In this document: positions 9,141-16,612 of the stretch, in pieces
How the letters are laid out: the number at the start of each line of letters is the position of its first letter
How positions within the stretch are numbered: position 1 is the stretch's first letter
From: Herbaspirillum sp.
GTDB lineage: Bacteria; Pseudomonadota; Gammaproteobacteria; Burkholderiales; Burkholderiaceae_D
DNA length: 64,000 bases
Assembly: GCF_017744395.1 (NCBI RefSeq)
Contig: NZ_JAGIBI010000001.1
Coordinates: 1,178,001-1,242,000, forward strand
Direction of reading: 5' to 3'
Notes under the pieces: generated by a model
Told to the model about the DNA's origin: nothing
Database searches by the model: none
The model's input: only the letters and a program-made list of their open reading frames with translations
Translations under genes and position numbers: made by a program

Positions 9141-9702
9141 TCCGGCGATGCTGCAAGGGGCACGGGTGCTGCTGCGCCCCTGGCGGCCCGAAGACCGCGA
9201 CCCGTTTGCCGCCATCAACGCCGATCCGCTGGCGATGCGGCATTTCCCCGCCCCGCTCTCCCGGCACGACAGCGATGCGCTGGCCGATCGTATCGAAGCG
9301 CATTTCGCCCAGTACGGCTTCGGGCCATGGGCGCTGGAAATTCCCGGCGTCAGCGAATTCGCAGGCTGCGTCGGCTTGCTCAATGTCTCGTTCCAGGCCC
9401 ACTTCACCCCGGCGGTGGAAATCGCCTGGCGCGTGGCGCCGGCGTTATGGGGAAAGGGCTACGCCACCGAAGCGGCCGCCTGCGCAATACGCCATGGCTT
9501 CCGCGCCCTGGCGCTGCCGGAAATCGTTTCGTTCACCGTCCCCGCCAACCTCAGGTCGATCGCCGTCATGCAACGGCTGGGCATGCAGTGCGACATCCGC
9601 GAAGACTTCCTGCATCCGAACCTGCCCCCGCAACATCCGCTGCGCCTGCATCGCCTGTACCGGCTCCGGCGCGGGCAATGGCTGGAACAGCAAGGCTCTT
9701 GA
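9115..9702 (+). CDS. GNAT family N-acetyltransferase (RimJ/RimL type)
   Basis: A 195-residue GNAT enzyme of the RimJ/RimL-like Acetyltransf_3 type. It starts with LRPWRPEDRDPFAAIN, contains the central strands EIAWRVAPALWGKGYATEAA (acetyl-CoA pyrophosphate loop at WGKGYATEA) and ends with NLRSIAVMQRLGMQ, the usual V-x-x-x-N-x-x-S-x-x-x-M-x-x-x-G pattern. Such proteins acetylate ribosomal proteins, amino acids or antibiotics; the substrate is unknown. It overlaps the FUSC gene and is followed by a strong bidirectional terminator. Confidence 0.85.
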   Translation: MNNDLPPPDPAMLQGARVLLRPWRPEDRDPFAAINADPLAMRHFPAPLSRHDSDALADRIEAHFAQYGFGPWALEIPGVSEFAGCVGLLNVSFQAHFTPAVEIAWRVAPALWGKGYATEAAACAIRHGFRALALPEIVSFTVPANLRSIAVMQRLGMQCDIREDFLHPNLPPQHPLRLHRLYRLRRGQWLEQQGS

Positions 9703-9730
9703 CGGCGCGGCCGGCGAAGATGGACGAAAA

Positions 9731-9760
9731 AAAAAAGCAGGACCGAAGTCCTGCTTTTGG
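9731..9760. terminator. bidirectional rho-independent terminator
   Basis: A perfect 11-bp stem AAAAGCAGGAC / GTCCTGCTTTT with a CGAA tetraloop (9733-9758) separates the convergent GNAT and glycine-zipper genes. A-tracts and T-tracts flank both sides, so it can serve both strands. Confidence 0.9.
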
Positions 9761-9782
9761 ATAAAGCCAAAGCGAGAAAAAC

Positions 9783-10235
9783 TCAGTGCGTCACGCGGGT
9801 AGTGCGGCCATTGGACAGCAGGCGCACGCGCTCGCCGACGCGGAACGGCTCGTCCGCATCCTGGGTGATGGCGCGCAGTTCGCCGTTGTCCAGGCGCACG
9901 GTGATTTCCAGGCCGGGCTGGTTGGCCAGACGCGCTTCTGCCTGGTTGCCGAGGATGCCGCCGGCCAGGGCGCCGACGATGCCTGCCGCCAGCGCGCCGT
10001 TGCCGCCGCCGATGTTGGAACCGGCCGCGATGCCGCCCAGCGCGCCACCTGCCAGGGTGCCGACGCCGGAGGCGCCCTTGTCGATGGTGACGTTGCGGAT
10101 CGACTCCACCACGCCCATGCGCACCGTTTGTTCGCCCTGCGCCTGGCGGGTGTTATAGACGCTGGCCGAATTCGGCGTGTAGGCGCAACCCGCCACCAGC
10201 GCGCCCAGCGCAACGATTAAAAGCAATTTCTTCAT
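9783..10235 (-). CDS. glycine-zipper outer-membrane lipoprotein (SlyB-like)
   Basis: A 150-residue predicted lipoprotein. The signal peptide MKKLLLIVALGALVAGCAYT has a clear lipobox (LVAGC, Cys17). Residues about 60-100 form a glycine-zipper 2TM segment rich in GGxxG and AxxxA patterns (GVGTLAGGALGGIAAGSNIG), and the C-terminal half is a small beta domain. The family includes SlyB/PcpY, envelope-stress-associated lipoproteins. The start was set at the lipoprotein signal; an in-frame upstream extension lacks signal character. Monocistronic. Confidence 0.88.
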   Translation of the reverse strand: MKKLLLIVALGALVAGCAYTPNSASVYNTRQAQGEQTVRMGVVESIRNVTIDKGASGVGTLAGGALGGIAAGSNIGGGNGALAAGIVGALAGGILGNQAEARLANQPGLEITVRLDNGELRAITQDADEPFRVGERVRLLSNGRTTRVTH

Positions 10236-10448
10236 ACAGATACTCCGACGGAAAATTCGCCCGGTCCCGGGCCGTTTTGGGCTTGCCGATCGCAGGGCGG
10301 CATGACCGCGCCATTTCCCCATCCGGCAAGCAACTGTCCACATATTAATACAAACCAGCTACAGACCGGGTTCCAGCCGCTTCGTTCCCGCCGGCATTCC
10401 TCTCCCCTCCCGGCAGCCGCGGGACGCGCAAAAATCGATGGAAACGGG

Positions 10449-10892
10449 TTAATACCGGATATGCCAGCGCCGGTACAACACCCCCAGCACGAACAGCGGG
10501 CCGATCAGCAGGAACCGCAGATCCTCGAAAAAGGAAGGCTTCTTGCCCTCGATCCTGTGGCCGATGAACTGCCCGATCCATGCCGCCACGAAGACCACTA
10601 CCGACAGCGGCAGCACCGCCGCTGCCGGCAAGCGGGCCAGGATCAGCATCATCACTGCCGACATCGCCAGCATGCCTACCGCGAACGGCGGCGACAGGCT
10701 AAGGTAATACGCCAGCGCAACCGCCGCGACCACCAGTGCCACGGCCGGCGATACCGTCCAGCACAGCCCCAGCAGCGACAGCACGATGGCAGGCACGCAC
10801 ACGCAATGGATCAGTTCGTTGACCGGGTTCTGGTGGCTCTCGGCATAACGGGACAGCAACTGGTCGATACGGCGCGGGGTAACTGTATTCAT
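10449..10892 (-). CDS. Mpo1-like/DUF962 membrane protein
   Basis: A 147-residue integral membrane protein with four predicted helices. It contains the family motifs YAESHQNPVNELIHCVCVP near the N-terminus and WIGQFIGHRIEGKKPSFFED near the C-terminus, which match DUF962/Mpo1 proteins (yeast YGL010w). Yeast Mpo1 is an Fe(II) dioxygenase acting in alpha-oxidation of 2-hydroxy fatty acids, and its metal-binding histidines correspond to SHQNP, IH and GH here. Bacterial function is not established, so the enzymatic role is inferred from the family. Confidence 0.8.
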   Translation of the reverse strand: MNTVTPRRIDQLLSRYAESHQNPVNELIHCVCVPAIVLSLLGLCWTVSPAVALVVAAVALAYYLSLSPPFAVGMLAMSAVMMLILARLPAAAVLPLSVVVFVAAWIGQFIGHRIEGKKPSFFEDLRFLLIGPLFVLGVLYRRWHIRY

Positions 10893-10932
10893 ACCTGCCT
10901 CCGGCGAAATCAATGTGAAAACAAAGGTGGGA

Positions 10933-11682
10933 TCAGCGCCCTCCCGACACGTCGATAAATGTACCGGTAGCGTAGGACGCTTCATCCGACAGCAGCCACA
11001 GGATGGCGTTGGCGACCTCTTCGGCGGTGCCGCCGCGCTTCATCGGCACGGCATCCTTCAGACGGTCGACGCGGCCGGCTTCGCCGCCGCTGGCGTGGAT
11101 ATCAGTATAGATCAGCCCCGGGCGCACGGCGTTGACGCGGATGCCCTCGGCCGCCACTTCCTTGGCCAGGCCGACGGTGAAGGCATCGATCGCGCCCTTG
11201 GAGGCTGCATAGTCGACATACTCGCCCGGCCCGCCCAGCTTGGCCGCCATCGACGACAGGTTGACGATGGCGCCGCCTTTGCCGCCATGCTTCGTCGACA
11301 TGCGCTTGACCGCCTCGCGCGCGCACAACAGGCTGCCGGTGATGTTGGCGACCAGCACGCGGTTAATGCGCTCGGCATCCATGTCATCCAGGCGCGACTG
11401 GTGGCCCAGGATGCCGGCGTTGTTTACCAGCGCGGTCACCGGCCCCAGCTCCTTGTCGACGGTGGCGAACAGGCGCACGATATCCTCCTCCCTGGCGACA
11501 TCGCCCGCCACCGTGATGGCGCGGCCGCCGCCCTTGCGGATCTCGTCGGCCACCGCCTCGGCCGCGTCGCGGTTGGACACATAGTTCACGCATACCGCAT
11601 AACCCTGCCGCGCCGCCAGTTTGGCCGTCGCCGCGCCGATACCGCGGCTGCCGCCGGTTACTACGATGACTTTTCCTGCCAT
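10933..11682 (-). CDS. SDR family oxidoreductase
   Basis: A classical short-chain dehydrogenase of 249 residues. It has the TGGSRGIG cofactor motif (about residues 10-17), NNAGILG, and the catalytic Ser-Tyr-Lys triad in LSSMAAKLGGPGEYVDYAASK, followed by RVNAVRPGLIYTDIH. Closest in style to FabG/glucose-1-dehydrogenase-like proteins of broad substrate range. A charged stretch NYVSNRDAAE after the second strand suggests NADPH preference. It is separate from the downstream Mpo1-like gene by 40 nt on the same strand. The substrate is unknown. Confidence 0.88.
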   Translation of the reverse strand: MAGKVIVVTGGSRGIGAATAKLAARQGYAVCVNYVSNRDAAEAVADEIRKGGGRAITVAGDVAREEDIVRLFATVDKELGPVTALVNNAGILGHQSRLDDMDAERINRVLVANITGSLLCAREAVKRMSTKHGGKGGAIVNLSSMAAKLGGPGEYVDYAASKGAIDAFTVGLAKEVAAEGIRVNAVRPGLIYTDIHASGGEAGRVDRLKDAVPMKRGGTAEEVANAILWLLSDEASYATGTFIDVSGGR

Positions 11683-11826
11683 GTCTTCCTCCGTGGATGT
11701 CTGCTTCGAATGGGGGTAATTGCGGCTGCGGCAATTACGCTAAGATCGCTATCTTGCCGCATCATTGTGCCTCGCTGCGCAGCCCGCGAGGCACCGTCAA
11801 ATTATTTTCATCTCGACCGAAATACC

Positions 11827-12372
11827 ATGCCGACCAGGAAGCCCGTACGCCAGACGCCAGCATTCACCGCCGCCGACCCGCTGCTGGCCAGCTTCCCGCC
11901 AGTAGTGGCGCGCGATACGCGTACGCTGATTTTAGGAAGTTTGCCGGGAGTAGCTTCGCTGGCGGCCAGCCAGTATTACGGGCATCCGCGCAATGCGTTC
12001 TGGAAGTTGGTAGGTGATTCAATTGGGGTTGAACTCGCTGGATTGGACTACCCAACGCGATTATCACGCTTACTCGAACATCACATTGGATTGTGGGACG
12101 TCATTGCCACTGCACGGAGGACTGGCAGTCTTGACAGTGAAATTCGAGAGCATACACAGAACGATCTGCTCGACTTGATCGGTTCTTTGCCTGAATTGAA
12201 TACGATAGCATTCAATGGTGGTGCGGCGGCCAAGATTGGACTTAAGACTTTGGGAATGAGGGCTAACGACCATCGGATTTTACTTCTGCCGTCGAGCAGT
12301 CCTGCGCATGCATCACTGTCTTATGCGCAAAAACTGGTCACCTGGAATCAACTAACGGAATCAGGCATATAA
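11827..12372 (+). CDS. DNA-deoxyinosine glycosylase (UDG family 6, mug-like)
   Basis: A 181-residue member of the uracil/hypoxanthine-DNA glycosylase superfamily. Motif 1 is TLILGSLPGVASLAASQYY (about residues 33-51), followed by GHPRNAFW; the C-terminal motif is PSSSPAHASLSYAQK. These define family 6 hypoxanthine-DNA glycosylases, which remove deaminated adenine. The first ~100 nt have host-like high GC, then composition falls sharply from about 11,930 on. It may be a mosaic formed when the downstream island recombined into a resident gene. Five nt separate it from the next glycosylase-like gene. Confidence 0.85.
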   Translation: MPTRKPVRQTPAFTAADPLLASFPPVVARDTRTLILGSLPGVASLAASQYYGHPRNAFWKLVGDSIGVELAGLDYPTRLSRLLEHHIGLWDVIATARRTGSLDSEIREHTQNDLLDLIGSLPELNTIAFNGGAAAKIGLKTLGMRANDHRILLLPSSSPAHASLSYAQKLVTWNQLTESGI

Positions 12373-12377
12373 CTATC

Positions 12378-13001
12378 ATGGACGTACCATCGAAAAACAC
12401 ATCCAGATCACTGCTTAACCACGACATACTGGACGCCCGTCGAAGTCTATTGGCCGCACCTCATATGATTGAGCTGACTAACTACGTGAAACGGTTAAGG
12501 GAAAAATTCGGCGCTCCCTGGGAGTTTCCCGATTTTGATCCTTTAGATGGTGGGCGTGACGCGGAACTCTTGTTCTTGATGGAAAAGCCCGGTCCAATGA
12601 CCTCGACCAAGGGAGAAAAAGGATCAGGCTTGATCTCCAGAGATAACAACGACCCGACTGCAGAAGCTATTTTCGATTTTATGAATCAAGCGCGGATTCC
12701 ACGAGAACGGACCGCACTTTGGAACACGATTCCGGGTTGGAACGGCAAGATTAAAATCGGCAAAGGAGAACGGCAACAAGGAATCGAGGAACTCCCCCAC
12801 TTGATCGCCCTGCTACCTAAAGTCAAAGGCGTCGTTCTGGTAGGTCGGCAAGCTCAGCGAGCGCAATCAGTCATTACTGCTTCGAACTTAATGGTCTTTA
12901 CTTCCTACCATCCCTCCCCCAAGGTCAGATCAATTAACCCACATTTATGGAACGCTATACCCGATCGTTGGGCTTCTGCATTTCGAGCAATCCAAGCTTA
13001 A
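12378..13001 (+). CDS. uracil-DNA glycosylase superfamily protein
   Basis: A 207-residue protein with UDG-superfamily features: an N-terminal motif LLFLMEKPGPMTS (about residues 69-81) in the position of the catalytic water-activating loop, an RTALWNTIPGWNG segment, a VVLVGRQAQ strand and a C-terminal HPSPKVR motif corresponding to the DNA-intercalation loop. This is a divergent branch usually annotated only as uracil-DNA glycosylase family. It starts 5 nt after the deoxyinosine glycosylase gene and is likely co-transcribed. Low GC compared with the host. It could process deaminated or modified bases, possibly phage DNA; that is speculation. Confidence 0.75.
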   Translation: MDVPSKNTSRSLLNHDILDARRSLLAAPHMIELTNYVKRLREKFGAPWEFPDFDPLDGGRDAELLFLMEKPGPMTSTKGEKGSGLISRDNNDPTAEAIFDFMNQARIPRERTALWNTIPGWNGKIKIGKGERQQGIEELPHLIALLPKVKGVVLVGRQAQRAQSVITASNLMVFTSYHPSPKVRSINPHLWNAIPDRWASAFRAIQA

Positions 13002-13154
13002 GGCGGTATGCTGAATTCGCGCCCATAGACTAAGTGTCAAATTAAGCAGGACATCAATTCACTCAAAAGACAGCAACAGCGTTGCATACGAATGACGAAC
13101 CATTGTCACATGATGTATTTGCCTACTAACTCAATAAAACACTTCACATAAAAC

Positions 13155-13793
13155 ATGGATGATTCTGACAGCCTCCGGAATGACGTAACGGCCTTTGAAC
13201 CAGATCCACGTATGCAGCACCAGTCGCTGCCAAACCGTAGTCAGTTAATCAATTCGTTCGTCCTAACCTCCTCCACCCCGCCGTCGGTTCAGATTCACTT
13301 TGAAACTGCAAAGAATCTTTATTTGTATGCTTGGTTTGTGTATCGCTTTCACATGGTTGCCGAGCAATATGTGTTTTCCACTCTTGAGCTGGCATTACGT
13401 GAACGCCTAATTGAAATAGGACTAGTCAGTAGCGATAGATTGCCTGGCTTAAGTGGAATGCTTAAGCTTGCACGCTCAAAAGACCTGATCAGCAATGAGC
13501 GACTTGTCCATCGTAACGATTGGACAATACGAATGGCCCAAAAACGATATAAAAATGAAGAGATGCGTCGGATGATCGAGGACGGGATTTTCCAGCTCGC
13601 GATTGACGAGAGCTTGGCAGTGCCAACAGCAGAGGAATCAAGCTTTGACTGGATTAACCACTTTATCCAGCATGTTCCAGTGCAGCGCAATTCACACGCC
13701 CATGGCACAACTTCGCTTTACCCAAATGTTTTATGGACATTTGAGATAGTGGCTGAATTGATTAACCAGCTATTTTCGGCACACAAAGAATAA
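13155..13793 (+). CDS. HEPN-like protein of unknown function
   Basis: A 212-residue, mostly helical protein I do not recognise by name. The first half has long amphipathic helices (NLYLYAWFVYRFHMVAEQYV, ELALRERL), and residues 178-183 read RNSHAH, a fit to the RNxxxH (R-X4-H) catalytic motif of HEPN ribonucleases; it is followed by a predicted helix, as in HEPN domains. HEPN proteins occur as RNA-cleaving toxins and defence effectors. It lies alone between a glycosylase-like gene and a glycosylase pseudogene in the low-GC island, with 153 nt of AT-rich DNA upstream. No antitoxin-like partner is adjacent. Confidence 0.6.
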   Translation: MDDSDSLRNDVTAFEPDPRMQHQSLPNRSQLINSFVLTSSTPPSVQIHFETAKNLYLYAWFVYRFHMVAEQYVFSTLELALRERLIEIGLVSSDRLPGLSGMLKLARSKDLISNERLVHRNDWTIRMAQKRYKNEEMRRMIEDGIFQLAIDESLAVPTAEESSFDWINHFIQHVPVQRNSHAHGTTSLYPNVLWTFEIVAELINQLFSAHKE

Positions 13794-13871
13794 CGCCGCT
13801 TGATTGTTGATTTTCTTGTCAAGGCCCAACGCAGATCGACAGGCTTACTATTCCCCAACTAGTCTCCCAAA

Positions 13872-14293
13872 GTGTCCCTGCCCAAGCCACCTCATCTGGT
13901 GCCCCGGAGGTGTCAAATTGACCAAAACATCAATGCGTTTTGGAGGATCGTTGGTAATGTAATTGGTGTTGGATTGGTGAATTTAAGCTACGAGGCACGG
14001 TTGCCCGCATTACTGGAACATCGTATAGGGCTATATGATGTCATCGCCAACGCTCGTCGCATTGGTAGCTTAGATAGCAGCATCAGAGATCATACGTACA
14101 ATGACTTAGTAGCACTGCTTGATACTTTGCGAGAACTAGCGACCATTGTTTTCAATGGTGGGACTACTGCAAAGACCGGTATCAAAGCATTGGGGGGCAG
14201 CAAGCACCGAAATATCAAATTCTGCGTTTCCCATCTAGTAGTCCAGCACATGCGACTCTTTACTACGTGCAGAAACTCCAACTATGGCAATAA
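13872..14293 (+). pseudogene. decayed second DNA-deoxyinosine glycosylase
   Basis: From about 13,924 the frame matches the intact gene at 11827-12372: NINAFWRIVGNVIGV, LEHRIGLYDVIANARRIGSL and IVFNGGTTAKTGIKALG. The frame then breaks at or near a run of six G (14192-14197). The continuation RFPSSSPAHATLYYVQKL appears in another frame and stops at 14291-14293, matching PSSSPAHASLSYAQKL of the intact copy. The N-terminal GSLPG motif is not recognisable in frame. The two copies are clearly diverged, so this is not a recent duplication. The open frame itself continues to 14390 without family similarity. Confidence 0.75.
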
Positions 14294-14423
14294 CTTGCCA
14301 GAAAAAATCGTGCTGAATGTTGCAACATGCCATGTTAGAGTTCAAAAATCTGTTTCTGATAGTAGTGTGAGCAGCAATAAACTCCCTTAAGCAAATCACC
14401 GATGTCAACTAACAAGGATCAAA

Positions 14424-15485
14424 ATGGCGATTTTGACTCTCTACAATCATAAAGGTGGGGTTTCTAAGACCACGACTACCTTCAATCTTGCACATTTACT
14501 AGTTGCTCGTGGAAAAAAAGTATTACTGGTAGATGCTGATTCTCAGTGCAATTTAACCGAGCTCTGTCTCGGTAGAGTCATAGAAGAATTAGACGTTGTT
14601 GCCGAGAAGACGGGAATTATTCAAGAGTTACCTGGAACAAATATTCTTGATGTTCTCAAGCCTCGTATTGAAGGTGAAGTCCCAACTATCAATATTGATG
14701 CGATAGAAACAGTAAACTTAATTCCTGGGCTTGATTTGATCCGCGGAAGCGTTGATCTAAACTCCATTGAAGATGATATTGCTGAAGCACATATCAATCG
14801 ATTTTCTGCGCGTACAAATCTTATGCGCACATATGTCGCTGTTGGCGACATGCTTGTACGCATCGCGGAAGCACGAAAGTACGACTATATTTTTATTGAC
14901 TTAGGCCCTAGTGCCGGAGCATTAACACGTTCTTTCTTTCTTGCTTGTGACGCATTCTTTGTTCCCGTTGCTCCTGATCGCTTCAACGTTCAGGCAATTC
15001 GGACCTTATCCATGATTTTAAATCGATGGATAGAAGAGCACTCTCAGATCCGCGAAACGTACTCGAGCTACTCTCTTCCAGTGCGTCATGGACTGCCAAT
15101 TTTCTGCGGCGCAATCTCTCAGTTTTTCAAGGTTTATAAAGGCAAACCCAAAGCAGGATTCGAAGTTTGGATGAAACGGATTCCAGAGCAAATAACCACA
15201 TTTCTCACCCCAATTCTTCAGAAGCATTCGGATGCGCAAAGAAATCTGTTCCCTTTAGGCTCCGATGATCTTATTGCGGCTCAAATTCCTGATTTCGGTA
15301 CGCTGGCTCCCTTAATGCAAGAAGTAGGGAAAGCAGTCTTCAACATAACGCAAACAGATACAGCTCTTGTAACAGAATCCGGAATTGCTTGGGCTGGAGG
15401 AACGTGGTCAGATGCAGAAAAGCGTATGACTATATACCGAGCATGTTTTGATCAGTTGGCGGATCGCATCGCCGTTGCGGGGTGA
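14424..15485 (+). CDS. ParA/MinD-type deviant Walker A ATPase
   Basis: A 353-residue P-loop ATPase. The deviant Walker A is NHKGGVSKTTTTFNLAH, with signature Lys10 and P-loop Lys15 and a Ser in place of the usual Gly at residue 14. The A' motif is LLVDADSQCNL and the Walker B strand YIFIDLGPSAGA (about 155-166). It is longer than plasmid ParA proteins, with an extra region around residues 200-290. No parB or replication gene follows; instead the next gene, overlapping by 4 nt, encodes a cyclase-like protein. The pair probably works together, perhaps in defence or signalling. Codon use is AT-rich relative to the window. Confidence 0.8.
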   Translation: MAILTLYNHKGGVSKTTTTFNLAHLLVARGKKVLLVDADSQCNLTELCLGRVIEELDVVAEKTGIIQELPGTNILDVLKPRIEGEVPTINIDAIETVNLIPGLDLIRGSVDLNSIEDDIAEAHINRFSARTNLMRTYVAVGDMLVRIAEARKYDYIFIDLGPSAGALTRSFFLACDAFFVPVAPDRFNVQAIRTLSMILNRWIEEHSQIRETYSSYSLPVRHGLPIFCGAISQFFKVYKGKPKAGFEVWMKRIPEQITTFLTPILQKHSDAQRNLFPLGSDDLIAAQIPDFGTLAPLMQEVGKAVFNITQTDTALVTESGIAWAGGTWSDAEKRMTIYRACFDQLADRIAVAG

Positions 15486-16165
15486 AAGGGATGACGCTTC
15501 AGCTTTCTAGCCATTTTGTTGCTTTCATTGATATTCTTGGCTTCTCGGAAATGGTACGCGCCGACTGTGAATCTGTACAAGAACCACGATTCTTAGAACT
15601 TTTACACAATGCGCACTTACGAGCGACAGCAATTTTCGGTCGAGATTTAGATGCAGGACTTATCCAATTTTCTGACTCAATAGTTTTGAGTCGGCCATTT
15701 CAGCTAGATGCGCTTCCACTTTTCATTGAATCAATTGCCACTTGGCAGCGTAGCCTTCTTCTCGACGGTCTAATTTGCCGTGGCGGCGTAACTTTTGGAA
15801 AACACTTCGTTAAAGATCGTTTCCTTTTCAGTAAAGGGCTAATCGACGCATATCATCTTGAAAGTACTCAAGCTAAATACCCTCGCATAGTTGTTTCTAA
15901 GAATTTGCTTGAGCTCGCAGCCCCCATTGTCGATGTTCAAAACTTGCTATTGATTAAAGAGGAAGATGGCATCACATTCATTGACTACTTGGTTATTGAT
16001 GGTGATGACGAAAAACGAGACACTCTTTCGACTGCTACCCAGACCGTTATTGAATCAGCACCACATGGAAATGCATCCGTACAAGAAAAAATGCGCTGGC
16101 TGGCTCGATACGCAGACCATAAGCTTGGTACAAATTTATCAGGACCAAGATTCGCAATACTATGA
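15482..16165 (+). CDS. class III nucleotidyl cyclase-like protein
   Basis: A 227-residue protein with features of the class III cyclase fold: FVAFIDILGFSEMV (about residues 12-25, Asp17 in the first metal position), IQFSDSIVLS (Asp65, second metal position) and RGGVTFG (100-106) in the position of the later core strand. It lacks other recognisable domains, signal peptide or membrane segments. The start is GTG at 15482, overlapping the ParA stop (GTGA); an ATG at 15491 is the alternative. Overlap implies coupled expression with the ParA-type ATPase. Whether it makes a cyclic nucleotide is not shown; residues for base recognition are not obvious. Confidence 0.65.
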   Translation: MKGMTLQLSSHFVAFIDILGFSEMVRADCESVQEPRFLELLHNAHLRATAIFGRDLDAGLIQFSDSIVLSRPFQLDALPLFIESIATWQRSLLLDGLICRGGVTFGKHFVKDRFLFSKGLIDAYHLESTQAKYPRIVVSKNLLELAAPIVDVQNLLLIKEEDGITFIDYLVIDGDDEKRDTLSTATQTVIESAPHGNASVQEKMRWLARYADHKLGTNLSGPRFAIL

Positions 16166-16342
16166 TTCTCACGTTCGAGGCTTCCTTTTCATTTTAAAAG
16201 ACATCGGAATGGCTATCTCAAACTTTAGTACTGTCATCGAACAGTAAGGCCTTTTCTTACTCCAAGTACCAGCAACTTGGGGCGCTTAATAAAACTAGCA
16301 GTGAAAAAGTACCGGACCAAAGCAATATCTTCTATCTGTCCA

Positions 16343-16483
16343 CTACTTCCGAAAGAACACATAATCAAAGAATTCGCCCGAAAAACCGCCATTGAAAATA
16401 AGGTACTGCACCGCCTTGCCAAAGAAGACGATGCCGGCAAAAACAATGGCCAGCCTGAGGCAAAAGAGAAGATATTTGAGCAT
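16343..16483 (-). CDS. possible small membrane protein (46 aa)
   Basis: A short reading frame beginning MLKYLLFCLRLAIVFAGIVF and ending DYVFFRK. One long hydrophobic stretch (residues 4-21) and a positively charged C-terminus suggest a single-pass membrane peptide. It lies just beyond the metQ terminator on the same strand. There is no convincing Shine-Dalgarno sequence, so it may be fortuitous. I do not recognise a family. Confidence 0.3.
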   Translation of the reverse strand: MLKYLLFCLRLAIVFAGIVFFGKAVQYLIFNGGFSGEFFDYVFFRK

Positions 16484-16517
16484 GGCCGCAGTGTATATGA
16501 GCCGCCGCCCACCGGAT

Positions 16518-16556
16518 GAAAAAGAAAATGCCGCCCGCTTGCCAGCCGGACGGCAT
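16518..16556 (-). terminator. rho-independent terminator after metQ
   Basis: On the minus strand a near-perfect 10-bp stem (ATGCCGTCCG / CGGGCGGCAT, 16528-16556) is followed by TTTCTTTTT, about 57 nt after the metQ stop. Confidence 0.7.
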
Positions 16557-16612
16557 CGCTCCCCCTTCCCAGTCCCTCCATCCCCCCGGAACAGAGGCCC
16601 CTTCCAGGCGAA

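Noticed and set aside
14424-15485. ParA gene as a plasmid or phage partition locus
   Set aside because: No parB, centromere-like repeats or replication gene nearby; the partner is cyclase-like.
16277-16519. 80-codon plus-strand frame beyond the island
   Set aside because: No ribosome binding site or similarity; the minus-strand 46-codon frame is the more protein-like reading.
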